A stretch of 6,906 bases of DNA from Kiritimatiellia bacterium. Lineage in GTDB: Bacteria > Verrucomicrobiota > Kiritimatiellia > RFP12 > UBA1067. The position numbers were made by a program, and so were the translations under genes. The stretch lies in NCBI GenBank assembly GCA_017508315.1, contig JAFVZE010000321.1, forward strand, positions 1 to 6,906, given 5' to 3'. Shown here one piece after another: positions 1-6,705 of this stretch (its first letter is position 1; each line of letters begins with the position of its first letter). The notes beneath the pieces are model-generated. The model saw only the letters and a program-made list of their open reading frames with translations, was not told the origin of the DNA and searched no databases.

Positions 1-55
1 AAAACCGACGCGACCGGTATTTCCGGCGGCTGCAGGCGCTTAACGACCCGGCAGT

Positions 56-2062
56 CTACCTTACCGTAATGCGCAGACCTTTTTCACGGTGCAGCCAGAT
101 CGAGCCGGAATTGTCGCCGCGGCGGTTCTGCACGATTATGCCCCTGCCGGACAAAACGATATTCTCCGGTTCGAAATCTCCCGTACGCCCGCCGGCGACG
201 TCGATCACTTTGATCCAGCTGTCCGAGCCGCTGAAATCATCGGCATCGACCTCCAGCCTGGCGTCCGCGCACACCGTCAATCCGCCTTGTATCTTGAATG
301 ACGGCGCCGCCGCGCCTACGAGAGCCACCTTCAGCGTTGCGGCGCCGGCGACGCTGTTAGTCAGCGTCAGATCGTCTGAAAACACGAGCGAACCGTCTCC
401 GGAGACTTCTATCGTGCCTTTTCCGTCGTATCCGACATAGCTTGAGTATCGAACCGTCATCGCGCCGCCCGACACCTTGAGCGCGCCGACGGCCCTTCCG
501 GCGGTGTCCGCCGGCAGCATTCCGTCATCGTCCGTACGGTTGATCTTGCCGAGCGAAACTCCGCCGACAAACAGCGGACAGCGCAGCTCCGACTCGCCGC
601 CCCGCATGTCGTAGAGGCCCTCCCCGCCGAACGCGCCGAGAACGAGCGCGTCGGGATTCCTGCCGTAGCCGCCGTACGCCGCGGAGTCGCCGACGTACCT
701 GCCGCCGGTCTGCGTCATGGTTCCGATACCGCGTCCGACGCCGAACATCTTAAGCGTACACCCGTTGGTGACTGTACCGTCCTGAAGATTGACGCGCCCG
801 TCAAGCCAGCCGCTTGTCAGTTTGACGTTCGTGCGCCCCACCAGTCCCGCACCCACGATAAAGCCCCACATCTGCCTCCTCGGCGTGTTGTAATGCGACT
901 GTTCCCCGGAACATGAAAACGTGCCGCCGGCGACCGTAACCGTCGTAGTGTTGGCAAGAACGTACGCCCCGGCGGCGGTTTGATAAAGCGGCGTGTACGG
1001 CGGCGTGCCGATCCGTACGCCGTAGCCGGTAAAATCGATCGCGCCGCCGCTCATATTCACTTTGTACCTGCCGATGCCGGCGCCGAGCGTCGTCTTCAGC
1101 CCAAGTTCCATTCTTCCGCCGGAAACGTTTAGTTCACCGCTCGTACCGGGCACCCGCAGATCCGATTTGCCCAGTTCGACGCAATTCAGGTTCACCGCGG
1201 AAATTTCCGCATTCCCGGAAACATTGACGGTCGTCTTTCTGTTCCAGGAAGAAAAAGGCGGAGCGAAAAACAGGTAGTTTCGCGCGTTGTCGGACGAGAT
1301 CGACAGTCTGGCGTTGTCCTTGAACTCGCTCACCCCGTGTCCGAAATTCAGGGTTCCTCCCTTCGGCAAACGCAGCACGGAATCGCCTGACATCGAAAAA
1401 AACGTCGTCGTGGCGTTATTACCCTCGGTATACAGAATCATCGCGTTGCGGTCGGCCGAAGTGTCGATTATCTCCATCTCGCCGCCGGTCATGCTGAAAA
1501 GACTGTAGTTTTCAAACGACAGCACGGTATCGGACCCGCGGAAAAACGCACGCCCGGACCTGATCGAAAAAGCCGGATTTCCCCCGGGGAGCCATTGATT
1601 GTGTCCAATGCCGATCTTGCCGGTCACACCGTTGGTCATTACAAACGTGCCGCCGTCGATTTCGATTTTTCCGCCGAGTCCGACCGTCGAGCCCGACGAG
1701 TTCTTCACTTCCAGCTCGGCGCCGGGACCTACTTTCACCATGCCGTACGAAACCGAAACGCCGGCACCGTCCGATACGAGCCCGGTGCCGGTTATGTCCA
1801 GCAGGGTATTGTACGACGAACTTGTTTTACCCTTTACCGTGATCCCTTTCGTTTTTACACCGGTTCCGGGACCGAGCGTCACCGTGTAACCGTTGTCGTC
1901 GGCGGTGATGTAGGTTCTTCCTTCCGGCGAAGGAGCGACGGAACCGGCCCAGTTGGAATCCGTCCGCCAGTCTCCGCTGACCGCGGCGTTCCATGCGGCA
2001 TCGGCCAGAACATCGCAAAAAGCCGACGCCGCGAGCGTGAAAACCAATATCAGTCTGATCAT
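56..2062 (-). CDS. Secreted beta-strand repeat protein (beta-helix-like), 668 aa
   Basis: No specific function is recognised. The protein begins with a Sec-type signal peptide (Arg at residue 3, hydrophobic run to about residue 20, likely cleavage near Ala20-Asp21-Ala22). A GDW...SNW motif follows at residues 30-38, typical of large exported repeat proteins in Verrucomicrobia/Lentisphaerae and of autotransporter passenger domains. The rest is Gly/Ser/Thr/Val-rich, with a recurring hydrophobic-(S/T)-G-G/D/N-x-x-hydrophobic turn, for example near residues 191, 224, 281, 313, 337, 377, 451, 486, 530 and 553. This spacing fits a parallel beta-helix or solenoid. I see no C-terminal beta-barrel, PEP-CTERM, LPXTG or transmembrane anchor, so release to the periplasm or surface by an unknown route is inferred. 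The start is supported by the signal peptide and a purine-rich AAAGAGA at 2068-2074, a weak ribosome site. TAAAAT boxes at 2091-2096 and 2102-2107 (minus) are weak promoter candidates. The gene is divergent from the sensor kinase. No convincing terminator is seen in 1-55. Confidence 0.85.
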   Translation of the reverse strand: MIRLILVFTLAASAFCDVLADAAWNAAVSGDWRTDSNWAGSVAPSPEGRTYITADDNGYTVTLGPGTGVKTKGITVKGKTSSSYNTLLDITGTGLVSDGAGVSVSYGMVKVGPGAELEVKNSSGSTVGLGGKIEIDGGTFVMTNGVTGKIGIGHNQWLPGGNPAFSIRSGRAFFRGSDTVLSFENYSLFSMTGGEMEIIDTSADRNAMILYTEGNNATTTFFSMSGDSVLRLPKGGTLNFGHGVSEFKDNARLSISSDNARNYLFFAPPFSSWNRKTTVNVSGNAEISAVNLNCVELGKSDLRVPGTSGELNVSGGRMELGLKTTLGAGIGRYKVNMSGGAIDFTGYGVRIGTPPYTPLYQTAAGAYVLANTTTVTVAGGTFSCSGEQSHYNTPRRQMWGFIVGAGLVGRTNVKLTSGWLDGRVNLQDGTVTNGCTLKMFGVGRGIGTMTQTGGRYVGDSAAYGGYGRNPDALVLGAFGGEGLYDMRGGESELRCPLFVGGVSLGKINRTDDDGMLPADTAGRAVGALKVSGGAMTVRYSSYVGYDGKGTIEVSGDGSLVFSDDLTLTNSVAGAATLKVALVGAAAPSFKIQGGLTVCADARLEVDADDFSGSDSWIKVIDVAGGRTGDFEPENIVLSGRGIIVQNRRGDNSGSIWLHREKGLRITVR

Positions 2063-2130
2063 AAAAATCTCTTTCTTTTCTGCAATTGTGATTTTACGGA
2101 TATTTTATGCCGCAAGGCGAAACGGCCGCA

Positions 2131-2150
2131 ACCCCCACCCCGGTGGGGGT
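2131..2150. repeat. GC-rich near-perfect palindrome in divergent intergenic region
   Basis: ACCCCCACCCCGGTGGGGGT consists of 9-base arms (ACCCCCACC / GGTGGGGGT) around a central CC. It is flanked by an 8-base direct repeat TGCCGCAA at 2108-2115 and 2150-2157. It lies between the divergent secreted-protein gene and the kinase gene. No T-tract follows on either strand, so it is not an intrinsic terminator. It could be an operator for a dimeric regulator, such as the neighbouring LuxR-type response regulator, or a dispersed REP-like element. The sequence alone does not decide between these. Confidence 0.6.
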
Positions 2151-2180
2151 GCCGCAATACGCACCCGGAACCGGTCAATA

Positions 2181-2189
2181 TGGTAAGAT
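2181..2189 (+). promoter_or_regulatory. Putative extended -10 promoter of the kinase-regulator operon
   Basis: TGG followed by TAAGAT (2184-2189) matches an extended -10 element (TGn-TANNAT). No -35 box is visible 16-18 bases upstream. The kinase ATG at 2203 follows after 13 bases, so a start point about 7 bases downstream of the -10 would leave only about 6 bases of 5' leader. The same TGG-TANNAT arrangement occurs before the trp leader peptide and the DapA relic in this window, which raises confidence modestly. Confidence 0.4.
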
Positions 2190-2202
2190 ATCCGAAACAG
2201 AA

Positions 2203-4305
2203 ATGAAACGCATCCTGCCACTTTCCGCTTTTCTCATCCTGTCCGTATCCGCCGGCGGCGCGGTGCATACCGCCGCCGCTTTGCGCGACGCCGTTTACGG
2301 GAACTTCATTCAGACCGAATTCACGGTGACCGGGCGGGTTAACTTCGTCAGATTGGACGGTTTCGGACGGCCCAACGCCATCGCCGCCGAAGACGGAACC
2401 GGAGGAATCATCATGTTTTCCAATGCGGAAGCGTCGTGGGACGGTGTGCCGAAGCCCGGAGATCTGGCGGTTTTCAGCGGGCGAACGGAACTCGATCAGG
2501 GTAAAAAACCCTGCGCATACATCGAAAAGCACGTTTTCATCGCACCCGGAGTCCCGGCAGAACCGATTGACGTCACCGCCGGAGATATCATCAGCGGCGT
2601 CCGAGATTTTCAGCGCACGCGTTTTTCCGGCATTCTCCGCGACGCAACCGGCAGCGAAACCAATCCCAACTGGACGATGCTCGTCGTCCACGACGGACAC
2701 AGCCGGGTGTTCGCATCCGTCCCCACGGCCGGGCGCGAAGGCGAAACGCTTAAAAAGTCGATCGGCGAGCGCGTGCGGCTGACCGGCTGCAGCGTTCCTG
2801 ACGATCTGAGTCCGCGCCTGCGCATCGGGCGCGTGTTCCTCGTGTCCGGAACCGGCGACGTGCAGAGCCTGACGGCGGAAACGGAAAACGCGGAGAATCT
2901 TCCGGATGCGGGCGGCATCCAATACGGAAGTCTGTCCGGGGCGGAAACGCTCGGCCCGCACCGCGTATCCGGCGGCGTCGTGGCCGTCTGCCGGAACCGC
3001 CGCACGGTGATCCGGACGCACGACGGCGACTTCGTGGGCGCGGAATTCCCCAACGGTCCGATGCCGGGCTACGGTGAAACGGTAACCGCCTGGGGACTGC
3101 CGGAATCGGATCTTTTCCATCTCCATCTCACCAACGCCAGATGGAAAAAGACGGACGGCGTTTTCAAAGAGGAAGCCCCCGTCTCCATCGACCCGCGGCG
3201 CCTGTTCACAAACCGGCACGGCGCTCCGGAGATGAACAGCCGTCTGCACGGGCATCCGGTCCGTTTTACCGGCGTCGTGCGGAGCCGGGCCGGGGAAGAT
3301 GCGGCGAACCGCCTGCTGCACATAGAATCGGACGGAGCGCTGGTCACGGTGGACGCCACATCGCTTCCGGAAGACATCCAGAACTTCCCCATCGGCAGCC
3401 GTGTCGCGGTAACCGGCACCTGCGTAATCGAAATGGAAACGCCGCGCTCAACATCGTCGTTCCCGAAAATCGGAAGAATCTCGGTCGTGCCGCGCAAACC
3501 GGCCGACATCGCCGTTATTTCATACCCTCCGTGGTGGACTCCGGCCCGGCTCTGCGGCGTGATCGGCGCGCTTTTCGCCGCGCTGGTGGCGATTTTCATC
3601 TGGAACATCACGCTCCGGAAGGCCGCGGTCAGAAAAGGACGCGAACTGATGTGCGCGGAACTGGGACAGATCAAAGCGGCCATGAAAACCGAAGAGCGCA
3701 CGAGACTTGCGGTGGAGCTTCACGACTCGGTCGCGCAGATGATAACCGGCATCTCGATGGAGATTGAAGCGGCCAAGGGCATGGGGACTGCGGCGGAGCG
3801 GGAAATGATGGAGCACATCGACATCGCGGGCAAAGCGCTTAAATCGTGCCGCGACGAACTGCGCAACTGTCTCTGGGATCTCCGCAGCCAGGCGCTGGAG
3901 GAAAACGACTTCGGCAAAGCCATAATGCGCACACTGCAGCCGCACGTCAGCGACACGCGCATCGACATCGACTTCGCGGTCCCCCGGATTTCACTCTCCG
4001 ACAACACCGCCCACGCCCTTCTGAGGATAATCCGCGAACTCGTCACCAACGCCGTTCGCCACGGCAAAGCGACGCATATTCTGATAACCGGAAAATTCGA
4101 CGGCGAAAACATCGCGTGCACGGTGCGGGACGACGGCCGCGGCTTCAACCCCGACGCATGCCCGGGGGTGTTCCAGGGACATTTCGGGCTCGCCGGAATC
4201 CGCGAGCGCGTCAGCCGGCTCCGCGGGAAGATTTCAATCGCCGGCGGCCCCGGAACCGGCAGTGAGTTTCATCTTTCGATCCCCAAAGCGGCCAACTTCC
4301 AATGA
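2203..4305 (+). CDS. Membrane sensor histidine kinase, NarL/HPK7 type, with OB-fold-like sensor repeats
   Basis: A two-component sensor kinase of 700 residues from this start. Residues 1-24 look like a signal peptide or N-terminal anchor (MKR then a hydrophobic run). Residues about 25-440 are extracytoplasmic and carry four OB-fold-like beta segments, each opening with a (V/F)xG strand and most closing with a G-(D/E/S)-x-(V/A) strand: about 40-93, 140-195, 253-298 and 353-405. One transmembrane helix spans about 450-470, with a short linker after it. The HisKA_3 dimerisation/phosphoacceptor motif is ERTRLAVELHDSVAQ with His507. The HATPase has an N-box with Asn616 (ELVTNAVRHG), DDGRGF at 643-648, GHFGLAGI at 659-666 and GPGTGSEF at 682-689, so it appears catalytically intact. 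An upstream in-frame ATG at 2107 would add 32 residues partly encoded by the palindrome; it was rejected because it would bury the signal peptide. The TGA stop overlaps the regulator start by 4 bases, so the two genes form an operon and are likely partners. The signal sensed is unknown. Confidence 0.92.
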   Translation: MKRILPLSAFLILSVSAGGAVHTAAALRDAVYGNFIQTEFTVTGRVNFVRLDGFGRPNAIAAEDGTGGIIMFSNAEASWDGVPKPGDLAVFSGRTELDQGKKPCAYIEKHVFIAPGVPAEPIDVTAGDIISGVRDFQRTRFSGILRDATGSETNPNWTMLVVHDGHSRVFASVPTAGREGETLKKSIGERVRLTGCSVPDDLSPRLRIGRVFLVSGTGDVQSLTAETENAENLPDAGGIQYGSLSGAETLGPHRVSGGVVAVCRNRRTVIRTHDGDFVGAEFPNGPMPGYGETVTAWGLPESDLFHLHLTNARWKKTDGVFKEEAPVSIDPRRLFTNRHGAPEMNSRLHGHPVRFTGVVRSRAGEDAANRLLHIESDGALVTVDATSLPEDIQNFPIGSRVAVTGTCVIEMETPRSTSSFPKIGRISVVPRKPADIAVISYPPWWTPARLCGVIGALFAALVAIFIWNITLRKAAVRKGRELMCAELGQIKAAMKTEERTRLAVELHDSVAQMITGISMEIEAAKGMGTAAEREMMEHIDIAGKALKSCRDELRNCLWDLRSQALEENDFGKAIMRTLQPHVSDTRIDIDFAVPRISLSDNTAHALLRIIRELVTNAVRHGKATHILITGKFDGENIACTVRDDGRGFNPDACPGVFQGHFGLAGIRERVSRLRGKISIAGGPGTGSEFHLSIPKAANFQ

Positions 4306-4925
4306 ACGACAAGATAAAAGTTCTGATCATCGACGACCATGCCATTCTCCGCATGGGGTTGACGGCGCTCTTGAATTCGAAGAGCGATATCGAAGTGGTG
4401 GGTGATGCGGCCGACGGCGCCTCCGGAATACGCAAGGCGGTCAAACTCAAGCCGGACATCGTGATCATGGATCTTGCGATGCCGGAGATGGACGGCGCGG
4501 AAACGACGCGGCAGCTGCTGGCAAAAGATCCGGACGCCAAAATAATGATACTGACCACCTTCGGCACGGCGGACGGAATCTCTCACGCCCTCTCCGCGGG
4601 AGCGCGCGGCGCGATGATGAAAAACGTGGAGCTTACGGAACTGGTCGCCGCAATACGCACGGTCGCCGCCGGCGGCCGCGCGGTCTCGCCGGAGATCGAA
4701 CGCATTCTGGCCGCGGAACCGCCCGTTCCGGCGCTGTCGCCTCGTCAGCTGGAAATACTCGACTCGATCGCGCGCGGACTTTCCAACATCGACATCGCCC
4801 GCCAACTCGGCATAAGTCTCGATATGGTGAAAGAGCACATGACGACACTCTTCTCAAAACTCGAAGCCGCCAACCGCGCGGAAGCCGTGGCCATCGCCCT
4901 GCGCAAACATCTGCTGAAAATCTGA
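4302..4925 (+). CDS. Response regulator, NarL/FixJ family (REC + LuxR-type HTH)
   Basis: A DNA-binding response regulator of 207 residues, the usual length for the family. The receiver domain covers about residues 1-122: acidic pocket Asp11-Asp12, phosphoacceptor Asp57 in VIMDLAMPEMDG, the switch Thr85/Thr86 in LTTFG, and conserved Lys107 (in GAMMK, where most relatives have GYLLK). The LuxR/GerE helix-turn-helix covers about 145-205 (LSPRQLEILDSIARGLSN...), with the recognition helix near 172-187. The start lies inside the stop region of the kinase gene (ATGA overlap), with no ribosome site of its own, so translation is probably coupled. It is expected to accept phosphate from the overlapping kinase. 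Its targets are unknown; the divergent secreted-protein gene and its own promoter region, with the palindrome at 2131-2150, are natural candidates, but this is inference. Confidence 0.94.
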   Translation: MNDKIKVLIIDDHAILRMGLTALLNSKSDIEVVGDAADGASGIRKAVKLKPDIVIMDLAMPEMDGAETTRQLLAKDPDAKIMILTTFGTADGISHALSAGARGAMMKNVELTELVAAIRTVAAGGRAVSPEIERILAAEPPVPALSPRQLEILDSIARGLSNIDIARQLGISLDMVKEHMTTLFSKLEAANRAEAVAIALRKHLLKI

Positions 4926-4939
4926 GAGCCTTCGCACGG

Positions 4940-4968
4940 ACCGGTCAACGCCGAAAAAGGCGTCCGGT
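4940..4968 (+). terminator. Possible transcription-end hairpin after the response regulator
   Basis: The sequence 15 bases after the regulator stop can fold as ACCGG / CCGGT outside and ACGCC / GGCGT inside, with a TCA bulge and a GAAAAA loop. No T-tract follows on the plus strand, so it is not a canonical Rho-independent terminator; it may end transcription weakly or protect the mRNA 3' end. It overlaps the broken end of the DapA relic on the opposite strand. Confidence 0.3.
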
Positions 4969-5049
4969 ACCTTCGACGTCAAGTGTCCCGTCCGCATTGA
5001 GCGGCGTGACCATGGGCGGGATTATCCCGCAAAACTTTCCTGTTTTCAT
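4945..5049 (-). pseudogene. 5' remnant of a DapA-family gene (dihydrodipicolinate synthase / N-acetylneuraminate lyase family)
   Basis: Read on the minus strand from ATG at 5047-5049, this open frame gives 34 residues and then TGA at 4945-4947. The N-terminal part MKTGKFCGIIPPMVTPLN, followed by ADGTLDVEG, matches the first beta strand and following loop of class I DapA-type aldolases, whose members start with G-(I/V)-x-P-P-(M/V)-V-T-P-x-x-x-D-G-x-(L/I)-D. Intact members are about 290-310 residues. Everything after the 'GTxRL' position is missing, including the catalytic Tyr and Schiff-base Lys. The next bases run directly into the 3' end of the response-regulator gene, so a deletion or rearrangement joined the two loci near 4926-4965. 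An extended -10-like TGGTAGAAT sits 8 bases before the ATG, as if the original promoter survives. The family match is strong despite the short length; the exact substrate cannot be told. Confidence 0.65.
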
Positions 5050-5057
5050 CGCGCGTC

Positions 5058-5066
5058 ATTCTACCA
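5058..5066 (-). promoter_or_regulatory. Extended -10-like box before the DapA relic
   Basis: On the minus strand TGG-TAGAAT (hexamer 5058-5063) precedes the relic's ATG by 8 bases. A start point 7-8 bases after the hexamer would fall at or next to the ATG, implying a leaderless transcript. No convincing -35 box is found at 16-18 bases; TGGACA at 5085-5090 is 21 bases away, too far. Confidence 0.3.
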
Positions 5067-5120
5067 CAGAATAAATATGTTTTTTGTCCACACGTCTACG
5101 AAATAAGGGGATTCGGATCG

Positions 5121-5186
5121 GTGGAAATCAACCAGGGAGTCGGCATCATCATTCCCGAAAACACGATGCACGCCCGGCCGCGCTAA
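5121..5186 (+). pseudogene. Possible cupin-like fragment (AraC sensor domain-like), very uncertain
   Basis: The plus-strand frame beginning GTG at 5121 and ending at TAA 5184-5186 encodes 21 residues including GVGIIIPENTMHA. This resembles the strand of cupin domains, such as the N-terminal sensor of AraC regulators, that reads G-(D/E)-x-(I/V)-x-I-P-x-x-x-x-H. The frame stays open back to 5061 but has no obvious ATG start, ribosome site or further cupin motifs. AraC regulators are often found beside DapA-family sugar-acid catabolism genes, so a decayed regulator next to the DapA relic would make sense. The match is short enough to be chance, and the opposite strand is also open here. Confidence 0.2.
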
Positions 5187-5190
5187 CCGA

Positions 5191-6555
5191 CTACATATTC
5201 GGCAAGCCGGCGAGCCCTTTGGCGATTTCTTCGTCGGTCGGAATGTAATCTTCCATCTTGCCGTCGTTGTAGCGTCCGTAGGCGAACATATCGAAATAAC
5301 CGGTGCCCGTCAGACCGAAGACGATATTCTCGCTCCTGCCTTCGCGTTTGCAGCGGAGAGCCTCGCTGATCGCCGCCTTAATCGCGTGAGCGGACTCGGG
5401 CGCCGGCAAAGTTCCCTCCGTGCGGGCAAAAAGCGTCGCCGCTTCAAAAATTTCAGTCTGGCTCACGGACATCGCTTCGATGTAACCCTGATCGAGCAGC
5501 GCCGAAAGCGTGGAACTCATGCCGTGATAGCGCAGACCGCCCGCATGGGAGGCCGACGGCATAAAACCAGAACCGAGCGTATACATCTTCTGCAGAGGAC
5601 AGACCTTGCCGGTATCGCAATAGTCATATGCGTATCTGCCGCGCGTAAGCGACGGACAGCTCGAAGGCTCCACCGCCACAAACCGGCAGGCGTTCCCGCC
5701 GCGCAGCCGCTCTCCCATGAAAGGAGCGATCAATCCGGCGAGATTGGAACCGCCGCCGGCGCAGCCGATAATGACATCAGGCTCGACACCAAGCTTTTTC
5801 AGCGCGGCGGAAGTCTCCAGCCCGATTATCGACTGGTGCAGGCAGACCTGATTGAGCACGCTGCCGAGCAGATATTTTGTGCCGGGACGCGAAACCGCCG
5901 CTTCGACGGCCTCGGATATCGCGCATCCCAGCGAACCGGTGGTGCCCGGATGTTCGGCGTTGATGCGCCGTCCGACCTCGGTTTCCATCGAAGGGCTCGG
6001 CGTCACGTCGGCGCCGTAGGTGCGCATCACCTCGCGGCGGAAAGGCTTCTGCTCGTAGGAGCACTTGACCATGAACACGCTGCACTTAAGCCCGAAAAAC
6101 GCGCTCGCCATCGAAAGCGCCGTGCCCCACTGCCCGGCTCCGGTCTCGGTGGTCACACCCTCGAGCCCCTCTTCCTTGGCGTAATATGCCTGAGCGATGG
6201 CGCTGTTGAGTTTGTGCGAACCGGAGGTGTTGTTACCTTCGAACTTGTAGAATATCTTCGCCGGCGTGCCGAGAGCGCGTTCGAGAAAGTAGGCGCGGAT
6301 GAGCGGCGAGGGGCGGTACATACGGTAGAAATCGCGCACCTTGCCGGGAATCTCGATGTACCGGGTAGTGTCGTCAAGTTCCTGTTTTACGCATTCGCGG
6401 CAGAAAACCTTCTCCAGTTCTTCCGTCGTCACCGGCTTGAGAGTCTTCGGATTGAGCATCGGTGCGGGCTTTTCGGACATGTCGGCGCGGACGTTGTACC
6501 ATGCCCGCGGAAGTTCGTTCTCGCTCAAATATGTCTTATACGGCATCTCGTTCAT
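5191..6555 (-). CDS. trpB2: Tryptophan synthase beta-like enzyme, TrpB2 type (PLP-dependent)
   Basis: A full-length enzyme (454 residues; TrpB2 proteins are usually about 420-460) that condenses indole with L-serine to make L-tryptophan in the cytoplasm. PLP Schiff-base Lys115 lies in NNTSGSHKLNSA, catalytic Glu137 in TETGAGQWG (equivalent to Glu109 of enteric TrpB), and the phosphate-binding loop GGGSN is at 267-271. Residues specific to the TrpB2 branch include RPSPLIRA (81-88), SGSHKLN instead of TGAHKIN, and the long N-terminal extension. TrpB2 enzymes interact weakly or not at all with classical TrpA and are thought to act alone or in indole salvage; no trpA is in the window. The start is decided by an AAAGGAG ribosome site (6563-6569) 7 bases before the ATG; the Met at residue 4 is too close to use it. 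Expression is controlled by a tryptophan attenuator just upstream. No good terminator follows. Confidence 0.95.
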   Translation of the reverse strand: MNEMPYKTYLSENELPRAWYNVRADMSEKPAPMLNPKTLKPVTTEELEKVFCRECVKQELDDTTRYIEIPGKVRDFYRMYRPSPLIRAYFLERALGTPAKIFYKFEGNNTSGSHKLNSAIAQAYYAKEEGLEGVTTETGAGQWGTALSMASAFFGLKCSVFMVKCSYEQKPFRREVMRTYGADVTPSPSMETEVGRRINAEHPGTTGSLGCAISEAVEAAVSRPGTKYLLGSVLNQVCLHQSIIGLETSAALKKLGVEPDVIIGCAGGGSNLAGLIAPFMGERLRGGNACRFVAVEPSSCPSLTRGRYAYDYCDTGKVCPLQKMYTLGSGFMPSASHAGGLRYHGMSSTLSALLDQGYIEAMSVSQTEIFEAATLFARTEGTLPAPESAHAIKAAISEALRCKREGRSENIVFGLTGTGYFDMFAYGRYNDGKMEDYIPTDEEIAKGLAGLPNM

Positions 6556-6572
6556 TTCTGTTCTCCTTTACG

Positions 6573-6604
6573 AAAAACGGCCCTGCTTCATCGAAGCAAG
6601 GCCG
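6573..6604 (-). terminator. Intrinsic terminator of the trp attenuator (leader of trpB2)
   Basis: In the minus-strand RNA, CGGCCUUGCUUC (6593-6604) pairs with GAAGCAGGGCCG (6578-6589) across the 3-base loop GAU, giving 12 bp with one G-U wobble, followed at once by UUUUU (6573-6577). It lies before the trpB2 ribosome site (6563-6569), so if it forms, transcription ends before the gene. The 5' arm is also complementary to a segment of the leader-peptide coding region, which makes it a switchable attenuator rather than a plain gene-end terminator. Confidence 0.92.
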
Positions 6605-6648
6605 GATTTCTGCTCTCCAAAACGGAACACACCCGTCACCTCGCTTCG
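6592..6648 (-). promoter_or_regulatory. trp antiterminator and competing leader hairpins
   Basis: CGAAGCGAGG (6639-6648, minus), the Glu-Ala-Arg end of the leader peptide coding region, can pair over 10 bp (one G-U) with CCUUGCUUCG (6592-6601), which is most of the terminator's 5' arm. The same leader segment can instead fold into the small hairpin CGCUU-GCG-AAGCG (6642-6654). That hairpin is enclosed by AACGGAA (6668-6674) pairing with UUCCGUU (6621-6627). A ribosome stalled on the Trp codons (6660-6665) would open these early structures and leave the antiterminator strand free, 12 bases downstream. A ribosome that reaches the UGA would cover it and let the terminator form. Pairings are read from the sequence; the mechanism follows the classical trp leader model. 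Confidence 0.88.
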
Positions 6649-6692
6649 CAAGCGCGGCGCCACCAGTTTCCGTTGTTGAGAATGATTTTCAT
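6636..6692 (-). CDS. trpL: trp leader peptide (18 aa, tandem Trp codons)
   Basis: A minus-strand open frame, ATG at 6690-6692 to TGA at 6636-6638, encodes MKIILNNGNWWRRACEAR. Two consecutive Trp codons (TGG TGG, 6660-6665) in an 18-residue peptide, lying between a promoter and an attenuator in front of a tryptophan synthase gene, are the hallmark of a sensing leader peptide. Its job is to report charged tRNA-Trp by ribosome stalling; the peptide itself is probably not functional. There is no Shine-Dalgarno sequence before the ATG. The -10 box ends 13 bases upstream, so the predicted transcript has only about 6 bases before the start codon. Codons after the Trp pair double as the antiterminator strand, which constrains their sequence. 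Confidence 0.9.
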   Translation of the reverse strand: MKIILNNGNWWRRACEAR

Positions 6693-6705
6693 GTCGATGG
6701 CGCAG

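Noticed and set aside
1..440. Plus-strand frame open from the window edge to 440 (RDRYFRRLQALNDPAVYL...)
   Set aside because: The first 20 residues look plausible, but the frame runs on antisense to the convincing 3' end of the secreted-protein gene with no stop at its boundary and no recognisable family.
2107..2202. Upstream ATG at 2107 as the kinase start
   Set aside because: The extra 32 residues are Pro-rich, partly encoded by the palindrome, and would bury the clear signal peptide starting at Met 2203. No ribosome site precedes 2107.
2059..3321. Minus-strand open frame of 420 codons opposite the kinase
   Set aside because: Its composition is Arg/His/Ala-rich as expected of antisense reading in GC-rich DNA; the plus strand encodes a continuous kinase with signal peptide and repeats.
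5061..5190. Minus-strand open frame just downstream of trpB2 (about 40 codons)
   Set aside because: No start codon with a ribosome site and no recognisable motif; it is probably a chance open frame in the intergenic gap.
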